Assembly: GCA_015063885.1 (NCBI GenBank)
Contig: SVTH01000002.1
Coordinates: 62,001-126,000, forward strand
DNA from: Oscillospiraceae bacterium
Lineage (GTDB): Bacteria > Bacillota > Clostridia > Oscillospirales > CAG-382
DNA: 64,000 nucleotides
Reading direction: 5' to 3'
The notes under the pieces were generated by a model, which made no database searches, was not told the origin of the DNA, and was given only the letters and a program-made list of their open reading frames with translations. The position numbers were made by a program, and so were the translations under genes. Below, piece by piece: positions 27,232 through 35,182 of the stretch (the first letter of the stretch is position 1; every line of letters starts with the position of its first letter).

Positions 27232-28187
27232 AGAAAAGACTATTTTCGCTTTGCATATGCTTGGCAATGCTATGCACATTGGCTTCGGTTTCAGTCGGTG
27301 CAGCAACCTCCGATGAAATGGTGTATGCCTCCGAGGATGTTCGGGAGACTTTGTACGCCGCGACGCAGGAGGAATCCTTTGATTGCTTTAATATTCTGGA
27401 ACTGTATGGTTGGAAGATCGTAAAGGAGTCCATTACGGTGGTGTATACCATTGATATGGAAGAATTGGCGGATAACGGCAAATTGGTTGTGGAGCCTGGG
27501 TTTGACGAAGATACAGATGACGGAAGAGTATACATCGCTAAGCTCGTTGATGAAGAGGGTGAATACGTCGGTAATCTCGGCCTTAAAATCGAAGATGGGA
27601 TTGCCTTCGGGCACTTTTATGACGGTACCCCTGAGACGCAAGCTCAAAACGGGAAATATCGTGCATCCTGCAGTTACGCAGACCACGCTGTCAGAATACA
27701 AGATATGCTGAAAACGCCGGATTTTGTTTCGGTTTATGACGTGAAATACATACAGGTATCCCGTGTCGGTTGGTTCTTTTATATTGAAAATCAAGACGAG
27801 CCTGTTATGATTCCGGTTGGTTATGTGAACGTTGAAGCGTCAAACGTTGAACCGTCGGACAACACAGAAAATTGGTGGACGGTTGAGAAACTGAAAGAAC
27901 AGGTTGGCATCATCGTAGAGTGGAAGCGAGAGATAGAGGCGTTTGCAGAAGCGTGGAAAGCGGAACATCCCGGAGAGGCATTCAGTTATGCTATAGGAGG
28001 GCCGTCGGTTATAACTGCCGGCGGCGGTTGCGGCCCTATCGATAATATCCTGAATATTGATGAATACTTAGGCATCGGCACCGAATCGCAATACAAATTG
28101 CCTTTGATCTGCGGCGCATTGGCTGTGATCGTTCTTTTGGCAATCGGAGCGGGGCTGTATTATCGCAAGTGCCGAAAAGCAAGTTGA
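27228..28187 (+). CDS. Unknown surface protein with signal peptide and C-terminal membrane anchor
   Basis: 319 residues, not recognised. A clear signal peptide (KKRLF, hydrophobic core, VGAA near 24-27), a long extracytoplasmic domain rich in acidic residues, and a final helix LIGALAVIVLLA-like segment followed by YYRKCRKAS. GGAGGGAG precedes the ATG. Coupled to the upstream membrane protein. Its AT-rich codon use (many ttt, att, aaa) differs from flanking genes and suggests later acquisition. Confidence 0.7.
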   Translation: MKKRLFSLCICLAMLCTLASVSVGAATSDEMVYASEDVRETLYAATQEESFDCFNILELYGWKIVKESITVVYTIDMEELADNGKLVVEPGFDEDTDDGRVYIAKLVDEEGEYVGNLGLKIEDGIAFGHFYDGTPETQAQNGKYRASCSYADHAVRIQDMLKTPDFVSVYDVKYIQVSRVGWFFYIENQDEPVMIPVGYVNVEASNVEPSDNTENWWTVEKLKEQVGIIVEWKREIEAFAEAWKAEHPGEAFSYAIGGPSVITAGGGCGPIDNILNIDEYLGIGTESQYKLPLICGALAVIVLLAIGAGLYYRKCRKAS

Positions 28188-28250
28188 GTTCATAATACAA
28201 AAGAAAACTACCGAGTAACTGTCGTGCCCCAAATTGTACGGACAGCACAA

Positions 28251-28302
28251 AAACACCCCTATGGTAGATATTTCTATTCTACCATAGGAGGGTGTTTTTT
28301 TC
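28251..28302. terminator. Strong bidirectional terminator
   Basis: Long stem: aaacaccc-ctatggtaga pairs with tctaccatag-gagggtgttt (two bulged bases), then TTTT on the plus side; the left flank AAAA gives T's for leftward maf transcripts. It closes the low-GC island. Confidence 0.8.
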
Positions 28303-28350
28303 AATTGTCCGTTTTTAACGGACTTGTGCAGACTCGGCGGGGGATTTTTT

Positions 28351-28911
28351 TCAAAACTCCTCTAACATTTTATACACGGTGCAGATGGGCAGGCCCACGA
28401 TGGAGAAGTAGTCTCCTTCGATCTTTTCCACCAGGATGCACCCCTTGCCCTGGATGCCGTAGGCGCCCGCCTTGTCGTCGCATTCTCCCGTGGCGACGTA
28501 GGCATCGATCAGCTCCTCGCTCAGTTTTCGGAAGGTAACGTGGGAGACGGAGACCTCCCCCTTCACCGTGTTCCCGTCGGTGATACACACCCCCGTCAGT
28601 ACCCGATGGGTCTTCCCGGAAAGGAAGCGGAGCATCTCTGCGGCGTGGGTACGGTCCTTGGGCTTGCCTAGCTTTTCGCCGCCGTATTCCACCAAGGTGT
28701 CTGCCCCCAATACCACCCGACCGGGGAAGCGGGAGGACACCTCCAAAGCCTTGGCGCGGGCGTTTGCCAAAACCACTTCCTCCACGGAAAGCCCCGCGGG
28801 GCAGATCTCCTCCCCAAAGGAAGGCACCACCTCAAAGGGGATCCCTGCGGTCTCTAAGATCTCTCTCCGCCGCGGGGAGGCGGAAGCCAAAAGGATCTTT
28901 TCCTTAACCAT
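28351..28911 (-). CDS. maf: Maf family nucleoside triphosphate pyrophosphatase
   Basis: 186 residues. The family start LLASASPRRREIL and the LGADTLVEYGG segment are intact, as is the GKTHRVLTGV stretch. Maf proteins hydrolyse non-canonical nucleoside triphosphates (dTTP/UTP type) and their overproduction blocks septation. Single leftward gene between the low-GC island and proBA. Confidence 0.94.
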   Translation of the reverse strand: MVKEKILLASASPRRREILETAGIPFEVVPSFGEEICPAGLSVEEVVLANARAKALEVSSRFPGRVVLGADTLVEYGGEKLGKPKDRTHAAEMLRFLSGKTHRVLTGVCITDGNTVKGEVSVSHVTFRKLSEELIDAYVATGECDDKAGAYGIQGKGCILVEKIEGDYFSIVGLPICTVYKMLEEF

Positions 28912-28953
28912 ATCAAAAACTCTCTTTTCTACTGAAAAAATGCAGATTTGCTA

Positions 28954-28982
28954 TTGCAAAAACCTTCTGATTCTATTATAAT
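28954..28982 (+). promoter_or_regulatory. SigA-type promoter for proBA
   Basis: TTGCAA (28954-28959), 17-base spacer, TATAAT (28977-28982), about 38 bases before proB. Confidence 0.7.
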
Positions 28983-29019
28983 ACCATTAAAGCAAAATAT
29001 CAAGAAGAAAGTTTGGCAT

Positions 29020-29814
29020 ATGAAGATAAAAACGGAACATTTTAACCGTATCGTGGTAAAGGTGGGCACCTCCACCCTGACCCACGAGGGCGGCAATATG
29101 AATTTGCGGAAGATCGAGAAGCTGGTGAGATGCCTTGCGGACATCAAGAACACGGGGAAGCAGGTGATCCTGGTTTCCTCGGGTGCGGTGGGGTGCGGTC
29201 TTTCCAAGCTCCATTTCGACAGGGCGACCTTGACATTACAGCAAAAGCAGGCGGCGGCCTCCGTGGGGCAGTGCGACCTCATCGGCATGTATTCCCGTGA
29301 GTTCGCCCAGTACGGCCACGTGGTGGCACAGTTGCTTCTTACCAAGGACGTGGTGGACAGCGAGATCCGCTACGCCAACGCAAAAAACACCCTGGAGACC
29401 CTTTTGGAGGCGGGGGTGATCCCCATCGTCAACGAGAACGACACCGTCTCCGGGGAGCAGATCCGCTTCGGCAGTAACGATACCCTGGCGGCTGTGGTTG
29501 CTCTTCTTTCCGACGCGGACCTGCTGGTGAATATGTCGGATATCGACGGTCTTTACACCGCAGACCCCCGCAAGGATCCCACCGCCACCCGCATCGATTG
29601 CGTTTCCCGGATCACGCCCGAGATCGAAGCGGCGGCAGGGGGTGCAGGCTCTGCCCGTGGTACCGGCGGCATGGTGGCAAAGCTCCAAAGCGCCCGCACG
29701 GTGACGGAAGCGGGGATCCCTATGATCATCTGCAGCGGTGACGATCCCGCCATGCTGTACGCCATTCTGGACGGTACCTTCATCGGCACCTATTTTGAAG
29801 CGAAAGGAATCTGA
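29020..29814 (+). CDS. proB: Glutamate 5-kinase
   Basis: First step of proline synthesis: phosphorylates glutamate. 264 residues, the short form without the C-terminal PUA domain of E. coli ProB. Amino-acid kinase motifs VVKVGTSTLT at the start, LVSSGAVGCG, and NENDTVS are clear. The binding site is weak. proA follows after two bases, so the two labile-intermediate enzymes are coupled. Confidence 0.95.
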   Translation: MKIKTEHFNRIVVKVGTSTLTHEGGNMNLRKIEKLVRCLADIKNTGKQVILVSSGAVGCGLSKLHFDRATLTLQQKQAAASVGQCDLIGMYSREFAQYGHVVAQLLLTKDVVDSEIRYANAKNTLETLLEAGVIPIVNENDTVSGEQIRFGSNDTLAAVVALLSDADLLVNMSDIDGLYTADPRKDPTATRIDCVSRITPEIEAAAGGAGSARGTGGMVAKLQSARTVTEAGIPMIICSGDDPAMLYAILDGTFIGTYFEAKGI

Positions 29815-29816
29815 GT

Positions 29817-31052
29817 ATGACCATTCGTGAGATCTGTCTGCGGGGCAGGGAAGCTATCCCCGCGTTACAAGCGTCCTCGGGGCAACAGCGGAACGACGCC
29901 CTGCATGCCATGGCAAAGCTGCTTTTGCGGGACGTGGATACTATTTTGGAAGCAAATCAAAAGGACCTGGCACACGCCTCGGAAAACGGCGTTCCCACCC
30001 AACTGCTGGACCGTCTCAAGCTGACGGAAGCCCGCCTGCAGGCCATCGCCTCCGCTTTGGAAGAGGTTGCCGCTCTCCCCGATCCCTTGGGTCTTGGGGA
30101 GGAATGGGTGCGCCCCAACGGGCTCACCGTCCGCCGTCTCACCGTGCCCATCGGGCTGATCGCCATGATCTACGAGGCACGTCCCAACGTAACGGCAGAC
30201 GCCGCCGCTTTGGCGGTGAAATCCGGCAACTGCGTGGTGCTGAGGGGAGGCAAGGAAGCCTTCCACACCAACTGCGCCATGGTAAATTCCCTGCGGGAGG
30301 CCATGACCTTCGTGGGTCTGCCTGCCGACTGTATCACCATGCCCGAGGATCCCTCCCGCGAGACCGCAACCCAGCTGATGCAGCTGCGGGGGATCGTGGA
30401 TCTGCTGATCCCCAGAGGGGGCAAGGGCTTGATCCGCTCCGTGGTGGACAACGCCACCGTGCCCGTCATTGAGACGGGGGCGGGGAACTGCCACGTTTTC
30501 GTGGACGCAAGCGCCGATGTGGACATGGCTCTTTCCGTTGTTGACAACGCCAAACGGCAAAGACCCTCGGTGTGCAACGCCGCAGAGGGGCTTTTGGTGC
30601 ACCGCGACATTGCCAAAACCTTCCTGCCCCTGGTGAAAGCCCGTCTTGCCGACGTGGAGCTGCGGGGGTGCGAGGAGACCTGCGCCATCCTGCCCGATTG
30701 TCTGCCTGCAACGGAAGAGGATTTCTACAAGGAATACAACGACCTCATCCTCCACGTGAAGGTGGTGGGTGACGTGGAGGAGGCCATCGCCTTTATCAAC
30801 GCCCATAATACCGGGCACTCCGAGGCCATCCTCACGGAAAGCCTGACCAACGCACAAAAATTCACCGCAGGCATCGACGCCGCGGCGGTATACGTCAACG
30901 CATCCACCCGCTTCACCGACGGCGGGGAGTTCGGCTTCGGGGCGGAGATCGGTATCTCCACCCAAAAAATGCACGCAAGAGGCCCCATGGGGCTTTCCGC
31001 CCTCACCACGGTGAAGTACGTGGTTTGGGGGAACGGACAGATCCGCGGGTAA
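29817..31052 (+). CDS. proA: Gamma-glutamyl phosphate reductase
   Basis: Reduces glutamyl phosphate to the semialdehyde in proline synthesis. 411 residues. The catalytic cysteine is C253 in RPSVCNAAEG; the family segments YEARPNVTADAAALAVKSGN and TRFTDGGEFGFGAEIGIST are intact. GAAAGGAAT precedes the start. Normal length. Confidence 0.96.
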   Translation: MTIREICLRGREAIPALQASSGQQRNDALHAMAKLLLRDVDTILEANQKDLAHASENGVPTQLLDRLKLTEARLQAIASALEEVAALPDPLGLGEEWVRPNGLTVRRLTVPIGLIAMIYEARPNVTADAAALAVKSGNCVVLRGGKEAFHTNCAMVNSLREAMTFVGLPADCITMPEDPSRETATQLMQLRGIVDLLIPRGGKGLIRSVVDNATVPVIETGAGNCHVFVDASADVDMALSVVDNAKRQRPSVCNAAEGLLVHRDIAKTFLPLVKARLADVELRGCEETCAILPDCLPATEEDFYKEYNDLILHVKVVGDVEEAIAFINAHNTGHSEAILTESLTNAQKFTAGIDAAAVYVNASTRFTDGGEFGFGAEIGISTQKMHARGPMGLSALTTVKYVVWGNGQIRG

Positions 31053-31063
31053 TATTGGACAAC

Positions 31064-31089
31064 CACCCTCACATACCATTGTGAGGGTG
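31064..31089 (+). promoter_or_regulatory. Hairpin covering the sigK ribosome binding site
   Basis: A ten-base perfect stem caccctcaca / tgtgagggtg with a six-base loop. The 3' arm contains GAGGGTGA, the only plausible binding site for the ATG at 31097. No T run follows, so it is not an ordinary terminator. Confidence 0.55.
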
Positions 31090-31096
31090 ATCGTTC

Positions 31097-31786
31097 ATGT
31101 TGCAAACCGTTCTTACAATCCTTTCCCGCTTTTTCGGGCTGTTCCTCCGCGCGGCGGGGACCAACTCCTTCCCTCCGCCCCTTTCCAAGGAGCGTGAAAA
31201 GGAGCTGTTCTTAAAAACCAGGGCAGGGGATCTGTCCGCCCGCAATACCCTCATCGAGCACAACCTGCGCTTGGTAGCCCACATCGTGAAGAAATACTAC
31301 CTTTCCCATCGGGAGCAGGAGGATCTCCTTTCCGTGGGTACGGTGGGATTGATCAAGGCCATCGACAGCTTCAACGTGGAAAACGGCGCCAGGTTTGCCA
31401 CCTATGCGGGGAAGTGTGTGCAAAACGAGATCTTAATGTACTTCCGCGCCCAAAAGAAGCACGCCATGGAGACCTCCATCAACGAGCCCGTGGACGTGGA
31501 CAAAGAGGGGAACCCCCTCACTTATCTGGATATCCTTTCCGACGACGAGGACATCGTGGAGACCTTGGACACCAAGATCAAGCACTCCAAGGTGTACAGC
31601 GCCGTACGGGAGGTGCTGGACGATCGGGAGCGTAAGGTGGTGATTCTCCGCTACGGCCTCACCGAAAGCGGCAGAGCCTACGCCCAGCGGGAGGTGGCAA
31701 CGCTGATGGGGATCTCCCGCTCTTACGTGTCCAGGATCGAAAAAGCGGCACTGGAAAAGATCAAAAAATACCTGGGAAGCCCATAA
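31097..31786 (+). CDS. sigK: RNA polymerase sigma-K-type sporulation factor
   Basis: 229 residues, matching Bacillus SigK in layout: a short hydrophobic pro-sequence-like N-terminus (LTILSRFFGLFLRAAG), NSFPPPLS, then region 2 (ARNTLIEHNLRLVAHIVKKY) and region 4 ending SRSYVSRIEKAAL. SigK drives late mother-cell gene expression during sporulation. The gene is intact, not split by a skin-like element. It lies between proA and a membrane protein with its own promoter, with 44 bases to proA. Confidence 0.93.
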   Translation: MLQTVLTILSRFFGLFLRAAGTNSFPPPLSKEREKELFLKTRAGDLSARNTLIEHNLRLVAHIVKKYYLSHREQEDLLSVGTVGLIKAIDSFNVENGARFATYAGKCVQNEILMYFRAQKKHAMETSINEPVDVDKEGNPLTYLDILSDDEDIVETLDTKIKHSKVYSAVREVLDDRERKVVILRYGLTESGRAYAQREVATLMGISRSYVSRIEKAALEKIKKYLGSP

Positions 31787-31791
31787 AAGGC

Positions 31792-31820
31792 TTGCCAAAA
31801 CGGAATTTATATAGTATAAT
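31792..31820 (+). promoter_or_regulatory. SigA-type promoter for the small multidrug export gene
   Basis: TTGCCA (31792-31797), 17-base spacer, TATAAT (31815-31820), directly after the sigK stop. Confidence 0.7.
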
Positions 31821-31855
31821 GGAAGGGTAAAAAGCAAGGAGACTGTTCTGTTTTC

Positions 31856-32314
31856 ATGAAGTATCTGATTACGTTTCTTATCAGTATGCTCCCCATCGTG
31901 GAGCTGAGAGGTGCAATTCCCTACGGCATCGGCTTCGGGCTGGATATCCTGCCCGTGATCCTGATCTCCGTGGTGGGCAATCTGCTCCCCATCCCTTTCC
32001 TGATCCTGTTTGGCGGTAAGGTGCTGCATTGGTTCGCAAAGTTCCCCAAGCTGGGCAAGCCCTTCCGCAAGATCCTGGAGATCGGCGAAAAAAAGATCGC
32101 CAAGATGCATAAGACCCTGTTTTGGGGATTGTTCCTGTTCGTAGCGATTCCTTTGCCCGGTACGGGTGCCTGGACGGGTGCCTTGATCTCCATTCTGCTG
32201 GGGCTGAAGCTCCGCAAATGCTTCCCTCCCATCGTCTTGGGCGTGCTGGGTGCAGGTGCCATCATGCTCACCCTGTCCGTGGTGGCAAAGAGTCTCTTCG
32301 AGGCTTTGATCTAA
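31856..32314 (+). CDS. Small multidrug export family membrane protein (COG2426)
   Basis: 152 residues, largely hydrophobic, with the family's ELRGAIPYGIG start and IPLPGTGAWTGA loop. The name is historical; the function of this family is not settled and it resembles half of a DedA-like protein. AAGGAG is 14 bases before the ATG, slightly far. Confidence 0.85.
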   Translation: MKYLITFLISMLPIVELRGAIPYGIGFGLDILPVILISVVGNLLPIPFLILFGGKVLHWFAKFPKLGKPFRKILEIGEKKIAKMHKTLFWGLFLFVAIPLPGTGAWTGALISILLGLKLRKCFPPIVLGVLGAGAIMLTLSVVAKSLFEALI

Positions 32315-32352
32315 GTCAAAAAAATACACATATCATAAAGAGGTAAAAAACT

Positions 32353-34086
32353 ATGGCAAAGTTCAGCATCGGCGTTATGACCGACTCCTTTAAGCTTCCC
32401 TTTGAGCAGGGCTTGGCAAAGGCCGCTGAGGTAGGTGCTCAGGGCATCCAGCTCTACGTGGTGGACGGCGAAATGAAGTACGACACCTTTGACGACGCAA
32501 AGGTTGCCCGCGTACGCGCTCTGCTGGAGCAGTACGGCCTGGTGATCTCCGCAGTTTGCGGCGATTTCGGCGGTCACGGCTTCGAGCGTGCAGACGAGAA
32601 CGCATGGAAGATCCCCGCCTCCAAGGCAGTGGCAGACCTGGCAGTCCGTCTGGGCACCAAGGTGGTCACCACTCACATCGGCGTTGTTCCCGAGGATCCC
32701 GCAGACCCCGCAAAGGCAGATACCGCCTGCGAGGCTTACCACAACATGGTTGCCGCTTGCCGTGAGATCGGTGAGTACGCCGCATCCATCGGCGTGACCT
32801 TCGCCATCGAGACCGGTCCCGAGCCTGCAGAGCGTCTGAAGGCATTCCTGGACGACGTGAACAGCAAGGGCTTCGGCGTCAACATGGACCCCGCCAACCT
32901 TGTTATGTGCACCGGTACCGACCCCGTTGCCGCAGTTTACACCCTGGGCAATTACATCGTTCACACCCATGCCAAGGACGGCAAGGGCTTCATCATCGAT
33001 CCCCGCAAGGTATACACCTTCTTTGCAGAGGGCGGTATCGAGGATCTCCGTCTTTCCGATTACTTCCTGGAGGTTCCTCTGGGCGAGGGCAACGTGCCCT
33101 TCGACGCTTACCTGAAGGCTTTGGAGGATATCGGCTTTAACGGCTTCCTCACCGTGGAGCGTGAGTGCGGCGAGGATCCCTATGCGGACATTCTGAAGGC
33201 TGTGAACTTCCTGAAAAGCAAGATCGGCGACAAGAAAGTGAAGAAGATCGGCTTTATCGACTACTTCCTGGAGGAGTGGCACGCTCTCAACTATCCCCAG
33301 TTCATCCGCAACGCAGACCCGGATTGTGAGTTCGTGGTGGCTTACGCCTACGCAGAGCTGGATAAGAAGCCCGGCGGCAATATGACCACCGACGAGTATT
33401 GCGAAAAGTTCGGCATCCAGAAGTGCGATTCCATTGAAGAAGTGGTGGAAAAGAGCGACTGTCTGGTAGTCATGAGCCCCGACAACCCCGAAAGACACTG
33501 GGATCTCTGCCAGCTGCCCTTGCGTAGCGGCAAGCCCGTTTACGTAGACAAGACCTTCGCCCTCACCAAGCAGATCGCCATCGACCTGGTGAAGCTGGGC
33601 GAAGAGAACAACACTCCCTTCTTCTCCTCCTCTGCTCTCCGCTTTGCGGACGAATTGAAGACCCTTTCCAAGGAAGGCATCGTATACATCAACTCCCGCG
33701 GTCCCGGTAACTTCGACACCTACGCCATCCACCAGCTGGAGCCCATGCTCATGCTGATGGGCAGCAACGTCAGCCGCGTCATGTCCATCGGCAGCGGCAA
33801 GTACGAATCCATGGTGCTGGAGTTTGCAGACGGCAGAAGCGCCGTGATGTCTCACTACGGCTGGAACGGCGGTATCGACTTTGAGTTCGTGGCAAGCTAT
33901 GCCGACGGCACCAACGTGAAGATCCCCGCTATGTCCAACACCTTCCCCAACTTCATTGCCTCCATGCTGGACTTCTTCCGCACCGGCAAGATCTACGCCG
34001 CTCACGACGAGACCGTGGCCATCATGGCAGTGATCGAGGCGGGCAACCGCGCTCTCAAGACCCCCGGCGTGTGGGTTGAAGTATAA
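32353..34086 (+). CDS. Fusion of a sugar isomerase/epimerase TIM barrel with a Gfo/Idh/MocA-type oxidoreductase
   Basis: 577 residues in two parts. Residues about 1-292 are a xylose-isomerase-like TIM barrel with probable metal ligands in FAIETGP, VNMDPANL, HTHAKDG and VERECG. Residues about 297-577 resemble Gfo/Idh/MocA proteins: a Rossmann-like start (KIGFIDYFLEEWHA) without the classic GxGxxG, VYVDKTFALT in place of the EKP motif, and a C-terminal beta-sheet domain. The junction is a short lysine-rich linker (DKKVKKIG). Likely linked sugar or inositol conversion steps, by inference. AGAGG precedes the ATG. The frame is continuous across the join. Confidence 0.88.
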   Translation: MAKFSIGVMTDSFKLPFEQGLAKAAEVGAQGIQLYVVDGEMKYDTFDDAKVARVRALLEQYGLVISAVCGDFGGHGFERADENAWKIPASKAVADLAVRLGTKVVTTHIGVVPEDPADPAKADTACEAYHNMVAACREIGEYAASIGVTFAIETGPEPAERLKAFLDDVNSKGFGVNMDPANLVMCTGTDPVAAVYTLGNYIVHTHAKDGKGFIIDPRKVYTFFAEGGIEDLRLSDYFLEVPLGEGNVPFDAYLKALEDIGFNGFLTVERECGEDPYADILKAVNFLKSKIGDKKVKKIGFIDYFLEEWHALNYPQFIRNADPDCEFVVAYAYAELDKKPGGNMTTDEYCEKFGIQKCDSIEEVVEKSDCLVVMSPDNPERHWDLCQLPLRSGKPVYVDKTFALTKQIAIDLVKLGEENNTPFFSSSALRFADELKTLSKEGIVYINSRGPGNFDTYAIHQLEPMLMLMGSNVSRVMSIGSGKYESMVLEFADGRSAVMSHYGWNGGIDFEFVASYADGTNVKIPAMSNTFPNFIASMLDFFRTGKIYAAHDETVAIMAVIEAGNRALKTPGVWVEV

Positions 34087-34088
34087 AA

Positions 34089-35138
34089 ATGACCCATATG
34101 CAAAAGGGGATCCTGCTGTACACAAGTTATTGGGGCTACAGCGGAACCAAATATTACGTACCCACCGATGAGGAGCTGCAAAAGCTCCTCTCGGCCTCCG
34201 ACGAGATCCTGCTGATCCCCATCGCCGCCTTCAACCGCTACAGGGATGAAGAGGGCAATGAAAAGCAGGTCCTGGACGAGAATACCCTGTCTTCCATGAC
34301 TCCCGACATGGTGGGGGATCCTGCCATGCTGGAGACCATCAAGGCCGAGTATGCGTCCCGTGTGGAGACCTATCTCAGTGCCAATTTCCATATAGACGAT
34401 TACGTGGAGGATGCCGTGGCCTACGCCAGACGGCTGGTAAAGCTGAACCCCGCTGTGAAGCTGTGGTTCTCCGTTCCCCACGAGGGCTGTCTCCACGCCC
34501 TGACCCATCTGTTTGCGGATGCTTGGGTGTACGCCGTTCACCGTGTGAAGGAAGTGTTAGAGCCGGAGATCTGGGAAAACAACGTGCAGGGCATCTACTT
34601 CTCCTTGGAGGACATCGTCACCGCCTATTACACCAAGTTCGATCCTTTCTGTCCCGAAGAGGATTTCCACAGCCCCATGGTATATTCCATGCGTAAGGTT
34701 TCCCAAGCCGCCCACAGCTACGGCAAGGAATGCCTGTGGATCCCTTACTATCACGGTGCCGCCTGCTCCCATACCAATCTGGGGCACGTGGTGAACCGCA
34801 CGGACATCTTCGACACCGTCATCATCCAGCCCTCCTATTTCTTCCGCGCAGAGCGGACGCCGGAGCTGGGCATCGTGGCGGAATGCGTGAGACAGCAGCA
34901 GGTTATCGATACCGACGGCAGTGTCATCGGCGGAGAGAAGATCTCCAAAACCGTCATCGGCTTTGAGATGGAGATCGATCACCAGTTCTTCGACAAGGAA
35001 GATTACAAGGAACGGTATTACGGCTACGAGAAGGCTTTCGGCGAGTTCGTAGGGAAGTATCCCACCGCCTACTACGCAGGCTGTCCCGACACCGCCGTGA
35101 AGGTGGCAGACCTGATGAAGAAGTTCTTACAGCAATAA
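34089..35138 (+). CDS. DUF4855-like protein
   Basis: 349 residues, no signal peptide. It resembles DUF4855 proteins in the LWIPYYHGAA segment and the IQPSYFF motif about 35 residues later, plus an acid-rich middle (YFSLEDIV). Some DUF4855 proteins are parts of cellulosome or glycan-degrading proteins; no enzyme activity is established to my knowledge. It follows the fusion gene by two bases without a good binding site, so it is coupled to it. An ATG three codons in is an alternative start. Confidence 0.65.
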   Translation: MTHMQKGILLYTSYWGYSGTKYYVPTDEELQKLLSASDEILLIPIAAFNRYRDEEGNEKQVLDENTLSSMTPDMVGDPAMLETIKAEYASRVETYLSANFHIDDYVEDAVAYARRLVKLNPAVKLWFSVPHEGCLHALTHLFADAWVYAVHRVKEVLEPEIWENNVQGIYFSLEDIVTAYYTKFDPFCPEEDFHSPMVYSMRKVSQAAHSYGKECLWIPYYHGAACSHTNLGHVVNRTDIFDTVIIQPSYFFRAERTPELGIVAECVRQQQVIDTDGSVIGGEKISKTVIGFEMEIDHQFFDKEDYKERYYGYEKAFGEFVGKYPTAYYAGCPDTAVKVADLMKKFLQQ

Positions 35139-35146
35139 ATGCAAAG

Positions 35147-35178
35147 AAAGAAGCGTCGATTTGACGCTTCTTTTTGCT
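35147..35178. terminator. Bidirectional terminator between convergent genes
   Basis: Eleven-base stem aaagaagcgtc / gacgcttcttt with a five-base loop and a T run on the right; the A-rich left flank serves the convergent leftward gene. Confidence 0.8.
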
Positions 35179-35182
35179 TCGC

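Noticed and set aside
26565..28302. Prophage or insertion sequence at the low-GC island
   Set aside because: No integrase, transposase, terminal repeats or phage structural gene is visible.
28068..28304. A 78-codon reverse frame over the island's end
   Set aside because: It runs through the terminator and the end of the surface-protein gene and shows no family motif.
28351..28911. The low-GC island extending into maf
   Set aside because: maf has normal composition and lies on the other strand behind a strong terminator.
32311..34125. A 604-codon reverse-strand frame opposite the isomerase/oxidoreductase fusion
   Set aside because: Same shadow effect. The forward frame carries clear motifs of two known folds and a proper binding site.
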